Assembly: GCA_025937615.1 (NCBI GenBank) | Contig: JAICRA010000037.1 | Location: 1 to 9,376, forward strand | Length of the DNA: 9,376 nt | DNA from: Thermomicrobiales bacterium | Lineage (GTDB): Bacteria; Chloroflexota; Chloroflexia; Thermomicrobiales; UBA6265 | Reading direction: 5' to 3' | Shown: one piece after another, positions 1-6,034 of the stretch | Position numbering within the stretch: position 1 is the first letter of the stretch | Layout of the letters: every line of letters starts with the position of its first letter | Notes under the pieces: model-generated | The model's database searches: none | The model's input: only the letters and a program-made list of their open reading frames with translations | What the model was told of the DNA's origin: nothing | Program-made: the position numbers and the translations under genes

Positions 1-50
1 AAGTTCCGCGCTTGCGCGCGAGCCTCGTCGGCGTCTGCTGCGCCGCCCAC
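1..50 (-). CDS. 5' end of an unidentified gene running off the left edge
   Basis: Reading leftward, a GTG at 50-48 opens a frame with no stop to the window edge. It gives 16 full codons, roughly MGGAADADEARAQARN, rich in Ala, Asp and Arg. A purine-rich GGAGGGGAG lies about 11 nt upstream of the GTG, slightly far for a ribosome binding site. A good promoter plus palindrome sits just upstream (see 72-116). The charged, alanine-rich start would suit a TetR or MarR regulator that represses itself, but sixteen residues cannot establish a family. No other start codon is visible in this stretch. Treat as a partial hypothetical gene. Confidence 0.4.
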   Translation of the reverse strand, partial: MGGAADADEARAQARN

Positions 51-71
51 TTTAGGGATTGCTCCCCTCCG

Positions 72-91
72 CGTTCAGCGTACAGTGAACG
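72..91. promoter_or_regulatory. operator-like palindrome over the -10 of the left-edge gene
   Basis: CGTTCAGCGTACAGTGAACG is a 20-bp palindrome in which 8 of 10 base pairs are symmetric; only the 78/85 and 79/84 pairs fail. It overlaps the -10 hexamer and the expected transcription start of the leftward promoter. Size and placement are typical of TetR-family operators, so autoregulation by the left-edge gene is a reasonable inference, though the regulator is not visible. Confidence 0.45.
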
Positions 92-116
92 TACACCCTC
101 CGTGCCCCGTTGTCAA
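88..116 (-). promoter_or_regulatory. sigma-70-like promoter for the left-edge gene
   Basis: On the minus strand a perfect -35 hexamer TTGACA (116-111) is followed after exactly 17 bp by TACGTT (93-88). This matches only the key first, second and last positions of TATAAT. It points at the GTG at 50. The weak -10 overlaps the palindrome at 72-91, as expected for a repressible promoter. Inferred from consensus only. Confidence 0.5.
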
Positions 117-144
117 TACCCCTCTCGGAGAGAAATACGGTGCG

Positions 145-1782
145 TCAGTTGACGGTAGCGGCGGATGGGAGTGGATCTCCGGTTCGTCTGATCCGGCCGG
201 GGAGCCGGATCACAAAACCGCCGGCTTCGGCGATGAGATAGATGAGCATCGGCACCGTCAGGAAGAGGGCGAGGAAGAGGTGTATGGTCAGTTCTTCCCA
301 TCCCGAGCCGAAGCGCGCGTAGACATAGGCCGGGTAATACGCCAGCCCCAGGGTGGTGCCGACGAAGACATAGCCAAGACCCCGCCGGCTTGGCCACAGC
401 GCCACGCTGGCGACGATCGGGATCAAGTACCAGGGGTAGAGGTTGGTCAGAAGGAGGGAGAAGAGCATCAGCGTGTCGATGACACCGGCCTCCATGACTC
501 GCCCCCGGGCGACGGCTGCGGCGATGGCCAACGCGAGGGCGACAAAGACCACCGTGCAGGCCCTGGTCACCAGGGCCCGTCTGGCGGCCACCGAGGGGAG
601 CCCGAACGGGCTCTTGGTCTGCCAGGCTGGTAGCGTCGATGACTCGCCTCCAGGTGAGGACGAAGCGCCGCCCCCAATGGCGACGAGCGGGCCGAGCCCG
701 GACGAGACGGAGCGGGTGCTCACAGCCTGCTGAGCCAACGACAGAACGGAGACGTGGTTCATCTCCTGGGATTTCGCGGTTCCCTCCCGCAGCCCGTCGA
801 CCATAGCACCGTCAGCCCAGTAGGGCATCACCGAGAGCACGACGACGAGCAGCGCGAGTGACCCGATGAGCGCAATCCGTCGCCACCCCCAACGGTCCCG
901 CAGTGTGACGGCCAGGAGCAGTGGAGCCAGGACGATCGTGAAGAGTTTGACTAAGGCCGAGAGTGCGAAGAAGGGGCCGGCGAGGACCGACTTGCGGTGG
1001 AACGCGACGAGAGCCGCGACGAGGAACAGGGTCATCAGTACGTCGTTATGCGCGTTCCCAACCCCGTCGAACAGAACGAGTGGATTGGCCAGGAATAGAT
1101 AGACGCTAAGCCATCCGGCGCGGTCATCCTGGCGGGATCGGTAGATCACGAACCCGGTCAGGGCCAGCAATCCCAGGTTGAACAGTTTCAGGGCGCCGAG
1201 CAGCCCGATGATGGTTTGGAACCCGACCACCGCAACCGGAAGCCCATAGGCGATCAGCCAGACGGGTCCATAGAAGAGAGGAACATCGACGAGAAAGGCC
1301 GGCAGGGCGAAGGGGTCGTCGCGATACCCGGCAAAGGTCACCAGGTAGGGGTTCTCGCCGTAGCCGTAGGCGAGTTTCAACTCGATCATGTAGTTGAAAA
1401 CGTCCAGCGCGCCAACCGGATAGACGAAGAGATTGGCGATCGCCGGCAGACAGATCATGGCCACGATGGCCCATTTCGCACCCGGTGACACGCGTTCCTG
1501 GCGAGAAATGAGGAAGTAGCCACCGGCGTAGATGGCGCCCATCAGGAGGAAGAGGAGGAGGGTGCCCCGCAGAATCGGCGAGGCAAATCCTCCCGGGATC
1601 TTCTCGAAGGCAAAGTGCGTATTCGTCTCATTGGCCGGCAGTGAATACCACTGCGCGAAAAGGCTCCAACCGGCCGCCGCAACGACTACCAACAGCCAGA
1701 GCATGCGATCGGCGGCCGACATGACGAATCGACGAACGGACCAACCGGATGTTGTGTATTGCTTCTTGAGAACCTGCGCCAT
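145..1782 (-). CDS. GT-C superfamily membrane glycosyltransferase (polyprenol-phosphate-mannose-type)
   Basis: A 545-residue polytopic membrane protein with about ten or more hydrophobic segments, the first near residues 26-43. The first extracytoplasmic region is followed by a DVFNY stretch (127-131) and ENPY (143-146), the usual acidic/NPY region of GT-C enzymes. NPLVLF (233-238) and GNAHNDVLM (242-250) match the conserved NAHND signature of the MptA/MptB and GT87-like transferases. YPWYLIP (449-455) matches their late PWY motif. Such enzymes transfer a sugar, often mannose, from a polyprenyl phosphate donor to a glycolipid or glycan on the outer face of the cytoplasmic membrane. The exact acceptor cannot be told. 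Residues about 354-395 form a Ser/Gly/Ala-rich insert between helices. ATG at 1782 is used; M21 (1722) is an alternative and neither has a strong ribosome binding site. It is transcribed alone. Confidence 0.8.
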   Translation of the reverse strand: MAQVLKKQYTTSGWSVRRFVMSAADRMLWLLVVVAAAGWSLFAQWYSLPANETNTHFAFEKIPGGFASPILRGTLLLFLLMGAIYAGGYFLISRQERVSPGAKWAIVAMICLPAIANLFVYPVGALDVFNYMIELKLAYGYGENPYLVTFAGYRDDPFALPAFLVDVPLFYGPVWLIAYGLPVAVVGFQTIIGLLGALKLFNLGLLALTGFVIYRSRQDDRAGWLSVYLFLANPLVLFDGVGNAHNDVLMTLFLVAALVAFHRKSVLAGPFFALSALVKLFTIVLAPLLLAVTLRDRWGWRRIALIGSLALLVVVLSVMPYWADGAMVDGLREGTAKSQEMNHVSVLSLAQQAVSTRSVSSGLGPLVAIGGGASSSPGGESSTLPAWQTKSPFGLPSVAARRALVTRACTVVFVALALAIAAAVARGRVMEAGVIDTLMLFSLLLTNLYPWYLIPIVASVALWPSRRGLGYVFVGTTLGLAYYPAYVYARFGSGWEELTIHLFLALFLTVPMLIYLIAEAGGFVIRLPGRIRRTGDPLPSAATVN

Positions 1783-2065
1783 CCCAACCCATCACGTGCT
1801 CATGCCGCGGTTTCAGGTGCCCGTAAAGTGGAAAAAGACTCGCCGGCCAAATTGCCTGTCGGCAACTGCCCGAAGACCACAGGGCGGGCCAGATCATCCT
1901 AGCCGGTGGGCGACAGTTGCAGGATCCGCGCCAGGCCTGCCGTCCTGCGGTTGGTCACTCGTGCGCCGGTGATGTCGGGCTCTTGCAATTTTGGGCGTTT
2001 GCGGCCTGGACCCCATTGTGCAAGCAGGTCCGCATGGACCGGTCCTTTTGTCCCCTCAAGCTGTA
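1783..2065. other. 283-bp divergent intergenic region
   Basis: This gap separates the leftward glycosyltransferase from the rightward lipoprotein candidate, so it should hold promoters for both, but no convincing -35/-10 pair is visible on either strand. It contains a small perfect hairpin (TTGCC 1852-1856 with GGCAA 1861-1865), a distant 7-bp inverted pair (GCAACTG 1862-1868, CAGTTGC 1914-1920) and the GGACC/GGTCC cluster listed separately. No gene is seen here. Confidence 0.5.
2008..2045. repeat. cluster of alternating GGACC/GGTCC half-sites
   Basis: GGACC occurs at 2008-2012 and 2036-2040, and its complement GGTCC at 2027-2031 and 2041-2045. GGTCC-GCAT-GGACC (2027-2040) is a perfect 5-bp hairpin with a 4-nt loop. 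The first and second copies can pair instead, and the last two abut as GGACCGGTCC followed by TTTT. The cluster lies 20 bp upstream of the lipoprotein start. It could be a protein-binding site or a weak alternative RNA structure; neither is proven. Confidence 0.35.
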
Positions 2066-2359
2066 GTGTTCACTCGTTCTACCTGGGTAGTCCTTGCTGG
2101 CCTCGCGCTCACCTTCGGCGCGAGCGGTTGCGGAGGCGCCTCGCCCGACACCCGCGTCGCGGAAACGCGGATTGCTCTCTATGGCACCCGGACGCCGACT
2201 CCACTGGAGACGGCGCGGACGGTGATCGCCATGGGAACGGTTCCTCCGTTGGACCCGGGGATCGCCGCGGCCCTGACGGCGGAAGCGTCGCTGAGCGTCG
2301 CGTCTCCGGAGCGGGGGAATGTCGCAACACACATGGCTCAGCATTTCGAGGGCCGCTAG
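2066..2359 (+). CDS. small predicted lipoprotein of unknown function
   Basis: A 97-residue protein if the in-frame GTG at 2066 is the start. This start puts a textbook lipoprotein signal at the N-terminus: a short basic region (MFTRST), a hydrophobic core WVVLAGLALTFG and a lipobox ASGC with the lipidated cysteine at residue 22. The frame stays open upstream to a TTG at 1991, but that start would bury the signal about 25 residues inside. The mature part is about 75 residues, low in hydrophobics, with a TPTPLETA stretch, and no family is recognised. The GTG has no clear ribosome binding site, which is the main doubt. It stands alone, convergent with the SDR gene on the other strand. Probably an extracytoplasmic membrane-anchored peptide; the ORF could still be spurious in such GC-rich DNA. 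Confidence 0.5.
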   Translation: MFTRSTWVVLAGLALTFGASGCGGASPDTRVAETRIALYGTRTPTPLETARTVIAMGTVPPLDPGIAAALTAEASLSVASPERGNVATHMAQHFEGR

Positions 2360-2380
2360 GGCGGTCTATGGCGGAAGACT

Positions 2381-2393
2381 CCAGGTCTCCTGG
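2381..2393. terminator. small hairpin between convergent gene ends
   Basis: CCAGG-TCT-CCTGG is a perfect 5-bp stem with a 3-nt loop. It lies in the 55-bp gap between the ends of the lipoprotein ORF (plus) and the second SDR gene (minus), where a bidirectional terminator is expected. There is no T-tract on either side, so intrinsic termination is only a possibility. Confidence 0.25.
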
Positions 2394-2414
2394 TCATGAT
2401 CTCGTCAATATTCG

Positions 2415-3203
2415 CTACGGGTCAACGACACGCAGTCCAACCGGTCCCGCACTTGCTCCACCGTCGATGATCACAGCGGCGCCGTTGATGTACTCGGCCA
2501 GGGGTGACGCCAGCATCAGCACGCCTCGCGCCACGTCCTCCGGCGTCCCGGGGCGCCCGAGTGAGGCGGCGCTGCGCGCTCCTTCCCGGTAGGCGAGGGA
2601 GAGGTGCCGGCCACCGTCCGCGACGTCGATGTACCCCGGAAGGACGGCGTTGACGCGGATGCCGTACGTTCCCAGTTCCAGCGCCATCGCTCTCGTGAGC
2701 ATGATCGTGGCTGCCTTGGACGTGCAGTAGTGTGACCAGCCCCAGATGGCCCGTTGCGCGGCGGTCGAGCTAACGACGACGATCCGTCCAGGTTTAACGG
2801 CTCGGACCATCGAGCGCGCCGCGGCTTGGCAGATGAGGAAGACCCCTTTGAGATTGGTGTCGATGACCCGGTCCCATTCGGCCTCGGTCAGCTCGAGGAA
2901 GGGCGTGTTGGGGTAGAGGCCGGCATTTGCGACGACGACGCCCGGCGTACCCAGCTCTTCCTCGAGCCTGGTGACAAGCGCCGAAATGGCGGCGGCATCG
3001 CGGACATCCGCCACATACCCGCGGCAGGCAATCGACTCTTGCCGGAGCCGTTCACAGGCCGCCTCGACTCGATCCTCGGTCAGGTCGTTGAGGCCGATGG
3101 TGGCGCCGCAGAGGCCGAGGGCCCGGGCGATGGCAAACCCGAGACCCGTGGCCCCGCCAGTAACGAGCGCGATCTCGCCGCTGAAATCAAGCGGAATCGA
3201 CAC
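2415..3203 (-). CDS. short-chain dehydrogenase/reductase (SDR), second of a pair
   Basis: A 262-residue classical SDR of normal length. The nucleotide-binding TGGATGLG is at 15-22, an acidic residue closes the second strand (D40, favouring NAD(H)), D66-V67 contacts adenine, and NAG is at 93-95. The catalytic tetrad is complete: N117, S146, Y159 and K163. The family oxidises or reduces alcohol/carbonyl groups on small substrates in the cytoplasm; the substrate cannot be read from the sequence. The GTG at 3203 is chosen because AGGAG sits 5 nt upstream. An earlier in-frame ATG at 3239 would run into the interspersed repeat and add twelve residues not expected in the fold. It lies 134 bp downstream of another SDR on the same strand. 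The two differ enough to suggest different substrates in a shared pathway rather than a fresh duplication. Confidence 0.88.
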   Translation of the reverse strand: MSIPLDFSGEIALVTGGATGLGFAIARALGLCGATIGLNDLTEDRVEAACERLRQESIACRGYVADVRDAAAISALVTRLEEELGTPGVVVANAGLYPNTPFLELTEAEWDRVIDTNLKGVFLICQAAARSMVRAVKPGRIVVVSSTAAQRAIWGWSHYCTSKAATIMLTRAMALELGTYGIRVNAVLPGYIDVADGGRHLSLAYREGARSAASLGRPGTPEDVARGVLMLASPLAEYINGAAVIIDGGASAGPVGLRVVDP

Positions 3204-3230
3204 AATGGCTCCTAGAGCGTGATGCGAACC

Positions 3231-3322
3231 TCGTGTCATTCTGAGCGTCAGCGAAGAATCTCAGTTCCCGCGAACGGACACGAGGGCTCCACCGAGATCC
3301 TTCGTGCCTCAGGATGACACGA
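3231..3322. repeat. 92-bp interspersed inverted repeat (REP/MITE-like) between the two SDR genes
   Basis: The left arm (3231-3262) begins TCGTGTCATTCTGAGCG and the right arm (3294-3322) ends with its imperfect reverse complement, CTCAGGATGACACGA. The arms are 32 and 29 nt and are separated by a 31-nt centre. The core TGTCATTCTGAGCG...GCGAAGAATCTC is one I recognise from memory as recurring in intergenic regions of many bacterial genomes, including Chloroflexota. Copy number could not be checked here. It fills most of the 134-bp gap between the SDR genes, so a read-through transcript would carry a long stem ahead of the downstream SDR gene. Confidence 0.8.
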
Positions 3323-3337
3323 ATAGGGGACGTCGCT

Positions 3338-4135
3338 CTAGATAGGCTGGTAGCCGCCGTCGACGTTGATGGTCTGCCCCGTGATGTACGCCGCGTCGTC
3401 GGAGGCGAGAAAGCTGACGACGGCGCCGACGTCGTCGCCGGTGCCATGCCTCCCGAGCGGGATACTGGTGCGGACTTCCTCGACGACGCGCTCGAACGGC
3501 AAGCCCATCGCCTCGCCGCGACGGCGCAGGGCGGACCAATGCATCTCAGTGGCCATGTTGCCTGGGCTGACGCAATTGACCCGAATGCCGTATGGACCGA
3601 GCTCACGGGCTAGCGCGTGCGTCAGCGCGACCACTCCCGCCTTGGTGGCCCCGTACACGCCCGACCCGGCCGGCGTGTCACGACCGAAGATGGAGCCGAC
3701 CGTGACGATGCAACCAGCTCTGGCGGGGATCATGGCACGGGCGGCCGCACGGCAACAGAAGAAGGCGCCGTCGAGGTTGACGGCCAAAATCTCGCGATAC
3801 GCTTCATCGCTCATCTCGGCGATCGGCCCGCCGCCGCCGACGCCGGCGTTGGCCACAAAGAGATCGAGGCGCGCCAGTCGCGTGACGGTCGTCTCTACCA
3901 GGGAATCGACCTGCCCTGGGTCGCGCACATCGCAGGGGGCGGCAATGGCGCGGCTGCTTAGCCGCACCGCCGCGTCAGAGACCTCCTCATCGACGTCGGC
4001 CATGACCACCGTCATGCCATCGTGAAGCAGCCGCCGGGCGATATCCAGACCAAGCCCCCGCGCGGCCCCGGTCACGATGGCCACCCGAGCTGGCGGTGGG
4101 AGTTGGGCACTTGCCTCGAACGTCGGAGTCGACAT
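3338..4135 (-). CDS. short-chain dehydrogenase/reductase (SDR), first of a pair
   Basis: A 265-residue classical SDR. TGAARGLG (22-29) binds the dinucleotide; D47 at the end of the second strand favours NAD(H). CDV is at 68-70 and NAG at 96-98. The tetrad N120, S148, Y161, K165 is intact, and the C-terminus has the common GQTINVDGGYQP tail. The substrate-binding loop after PG (191-192) carries an MHWSALRRR stretch, as in sugar-alcohol and polyol type SDRs, but the substrate cannot be assigned. The ATG at 4135 has only a weak ribosome binding site (AGAGTAAAG region). It is first in a probable two-gene unit with the SDR at 2415-3203, though the two are separated by a repeat element. A candidate structured leader lies 37-110 nt upstream of the start. 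Confidence 0.9.
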   Translation of the reverse strand: MSTPTFEASAQLPPPARVAIVTGAARGLGLDIARRLLHDGMTVVMADVDEEVSDAAVRLSSRAIAAPCDVRDPGQVDSLVETTVTRLARLDLFVANAGVGGGGPIAEMSDEAYREILAVNLDGAFFCCRAAARAMIPARAGCIVTVGSIFGRDTPAGSGVYGATKAGVVALTHALARELGPYGIRVNCVSPGNMATEMHWSALRRRGEAMGLPFERVVEEVRTSIPLGRHGTGDDVGAVVSFLASDDAAYITGQTINVDGGYQPI

Positions 4136-4171
4136 GACGACTTTACTCTACCGAACGGCGAAGCACGCTCG

Positions 4172-4264
4172 AGGCGCTCATAGTTGCCTCGGCAGCGATC
4201 CCCCAAGCCGAAAAGCCATGGTCGTCATGGGTAGATTGAGCGCCTGCACGGGGCCGCAAGCAGG
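4172..4264 (-). promoter_or_regulatory. candidate structured leader upstream of the SDR pair
   Basis: Read on the minus strand, AGGCGCTCA (4245-4237) and TGAGCGCCT (4180-4172) form a perfect 9-bp closing stem. It encloses two further perfect 5-bp hairpins: CCATG/CATGG with a 5-nt loop (4230-4216) and TCGGC/GCCGA with a 13-nt loop (4211-4189). Together they make a three-way junction. A fourth hairpin, CCTGC/GCAGG (4264-4243), shares bases with the closing stem, so the two are mutually exclusive. This resembles the switching logic of attenuators and riboswitches, but it fits no class I recognise. Stems this short can arise by chance in GC-rich DNA. Confidence 0.3.
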
Positions 4265-4354
4265 TGTTTCGCCGGCCGCGCCAAAACGCTTGGATGCGCG
4301 TCGCCAAGTGGCTGCCCTAACCGCTCTCTCCAGGATCCGAGGTCTGCGGGAACC

Positions 4355-5689
4355 TCAACGAGCTGGCACAGCATCGACCTCGTAGCCGAATTCCTGGAGT
4401 AGTTCGCCAAACGTCTCCTCGACGGCCGACCGCAATGTGGGTGGTAGATCGTGCCGCCAGCGGCCTATCGAGCCGGAGGGGGAGCCGGCCGTGGCGTGAC
4501 CACGGAGCTCCGGAGCGTCCGCCGCGGCAAGCAGGCGGGTCACCGTCTCCGGCGCCGCCTCCAACCCGAGCAAGTTCAGCAGCGGCGGCAGCGTCGCGGC
4601 CGGGTCGCGTACCAGGTCTTCATAGCGGACCAGACTCCCTGGCTCACCCCGATCCCGCCACGCGGCACGAAGGACGAGAAAAGTTTTATACAGGTAATTC
4701 AGCCACGCTTCGTCGCTCTCCACGAGGGCGCGCCCGAAGTCACCGAAGCCCTTGCGCGCGTTGTAGGCCAGCATCGAGGCGACCATGTCGCGAAAGTCGC
4801 GCACCAGAAACAGCTCCCGCGCTCCGGGATAGAGCTCGCGCATCAGCTGGGGGTAGGCGTCGGAAAAATGCTTTTCGGCGAAGTAGACCAGCGGCGCGAG
4901 TGCCTGGCCCTGCGCGGCGGCGGTTGCCAGGTACCAGCCGTCGATGCTGCGTTGGCAGAACGCCGCCAGATCCGTGATGTACGTCGAGCCCGACCAGGCC
5001 TCCACCTCGGGCCAGGCGGCAAAGGCAGCGGAGTAGAAGGGATTGCCACCGGCGGCCAGCGGTTCGAGATGGAACTCTGTCGGGGCGCCGACCCGCTTGC
5101 GAGCATCGGTCGGGGCGGCCAGGGTCTTGAGGACGTGCGTCCAGTACTTGCCGCCACGCGCCTCGTAGGGAGGCCGGTTGTAGACAACCACCGCAGGATG
5201 TGCCGAGAGCATTCGCATCAGCAGCGTGGTGCCGGTGCGACCAAACGAATTGACCAGCAGCGGCTGTAATCGGGGCGTGTACGCCGTCTCCAGTAGCCGC
5301 CGCTCCCCACTGATGAGGACCACCTTGACACGTGAGCCATCGGCGAGCGTCACGCGCAGATGGAACTCGAAGTGCTGGCGCAGGATGAGAGTATTGACGA
5401 GCAGGGTGAAGCCACACGCCGCCGCCCAGGGGAGACCGGGATGCCGGGCGGCGACCTCCGGTGTCGGGAGTCCCGTGACCGCCGTCGCCAGCACCAGTCC
5501 GGGTACGACCGCCACGACCTCCTGGACCGGCCCGCCGGCGGCGAGGACGTGTCCGCTCACCCGTACCGCCCAGGCCGCGCTGGTCCCGCCCTCGACCGGG
5601 GTGTCGATCGTCGCTTCCAGCACTCCTTCCCGCTGCGCGCGTCGCAACGGGCGAAGGGAGAAGTTTGCGACAGGGGGCGCGGATGCCAC
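4355..5689 (-). CDS. sulfotransferase family protein with an extra N-terminal domain
   Basis: A 444-residue protein. The C-terminal two thirds are a PAPS-dependent sulfotransferase fold. The 5'-phosphosulfate loop is SFGRTGTTLL (148-157), the 3'-phosphate motif VRDFRDMVASML (296-307), then RYEDLV (355-360) and the late SIGRWRHDL segment (407-415). Such enzymes move sulfate from PAPS to a hydroxyl or amine of a glycan, lipid or small molecule. Residues 20-130 form a separate beta-rich region containing the pattern VSGHVLAAGGPV and GLPTPEVAARHPGLP. I associate this with an accessory domain found beside bacterial glycosyl- and sulfotransferases; its role is unknown. The start is a GTG at 5689 with GAAAGG about 9 nt upstream. 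No signal peptide is seen, so it is cytoplasmic. It lies 219 bp upstream of the SDR pair on the same strand and is probably transcribed separately. Acceptor unknown. Confidence 0.85.
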   Translation of the reverse strand: MASAPPVANFSLRPLRRAQREGVLEATIDTPVEGGTSAAWAVRVSGHVLAAGGPVQEVVAVVPGLVLATAVTGLPTPEVAARHPGLPWAAACGFTLLVNTLILRQHFEFHLRVTLADGSRVKVVLISGERRLLETAYTPRLQPLLVNSFGRTGTTLLMRMLSAHPAVVVYNRPPYEARGGKYWTHVLKTLAAPTDARKRVGAPTEFHLEPLAAGGNPFYSAAFAAWPEVEAWSGSTYITDLAAFCQRSIDGWYLATAAAQGQALAPLVYFAEKHFSDAYPQLMRELYPGARELFLVRDFRDMVASMLAYNARKGFGDFGRALVESDEAWLNYLYKTFLVLRAAWRDRGEPGSLVRYEDLVRDPAATLPPLLNLLGLEAAPETVTRLLAAADAPELRGHATAGSPSGSIGRWRHDLPPTLRSAVEETFGELLQEFGYEVDAVPAR

Positions 5690-5724
5690 GAGGGAGTGCC
5701 TTTCACCAAGGCCGGACGCGAACC

Positions 5725-5746
5725 CGCCCCGGTCTTGCCCGGGGCG
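5725..5746 (-). promoter_or_regulatory. strong hairpin in the sulfotransferase 5' leader
   Basis: CGCCCCGG (5725-5732) pairs perfectly with CCGGGGCG (5739-5746) over a 6-nt loop, giving an 8-bp stem, mostly GC. It lies 36-57 nt upstream of the GTG start and downstream of the candidate promoter, so it would be in the mRNA leader. No U-tract follows on either strand. It could stabilise the message or serve as a binding site. Confidence 0.35.
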
Positions 5747-5755
5747 AACGAGGAG

Positions 5756-5786
5756 ATGATAGACGTTCCGGGTGGAGACTGGTCAA
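5756..5786 (-). promoter_or_regulatory. possible promoter for the sulfotransferase
   Basis: On the minus strand TTGACC (5786-5781) and TATCAT (5761-5756) are good -35 and -10 hexamers. The spacing is 19 bp, longer than the usual 17. They lie 67 bp or more upstream of the start codon and just upstream of the leader hairpin. Consensus match only. Confidence 0.35.
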
Positions 5787-6034
5787 GAAGATCCGGGGCG
5801 ACTCGTGATTCGCCGAGGCGGGGCCGGCGTAATTGGTGTCCGCTCACCTGCGGCTCCGCTCGAAGTCAACCGGAAGGGCAACGCCAAGCGGAGTCGCGGG
5901 GAGGAGATGCGCCCCCCTGGGGACCCGACCGCCGGGCGTTCCACGTCGAGTGCGCACGGGACATGCATGCGATCATCCAGGTTGACGCCGGGCTGCCCGG
6001 TCCGGATGCATGAACTATGAGATTGGAGCCGACG

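Larger units (their letters stand above)
5690..6034. other. 345-bp divergent regulatory region
   Basis: This gap separates the leftward sulfotransferase from the rightward flavoprotein gene. Besides the leader hairpin and leftward promoter listed separately, it holds a TTGACG (5982-5987) that could be a -35 for the flavoprotein gene, though no good -10 follows. It also holds a perfect hairpin CCGGG-CTG-CCCGG (5988-6000) and two ATGCAT palindromes nearby. The open frames crossing it look like chance readings of GC-rich DNA; no gene is supported. Confidence 0.5.

Noticed and set aside
85..633. A 182-residue plus-strand frame opposite the glycosyltransferase
   Set aside because: Gly/Asp/Arg-rich translation without motifs, antisense to a clear membrane enzyme.
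1852..1920. Small inverted pairs in the glycosyltransferase upstream gap
   Set aside because: Stems of 5 and 7 bp with no positional logic and no promoter nearby; expected by chance in a gap this long.
3204..3239. Longer N-terminus for the second SDR, starting at the ATG at 3239
   Set aside because: It would encode twelve atypical residues partly inside the interspersed repeat, while the GTG at 3203 has AGGAG at the right distance.
4077..5269. Long plus-strand open frames opposite the SDR and sulfotransferase genes
   Set aside because: They are antisense readings of well-supported genes in GC-rich DNA, with basic low-complexity predicted products and no recognisable motifs.
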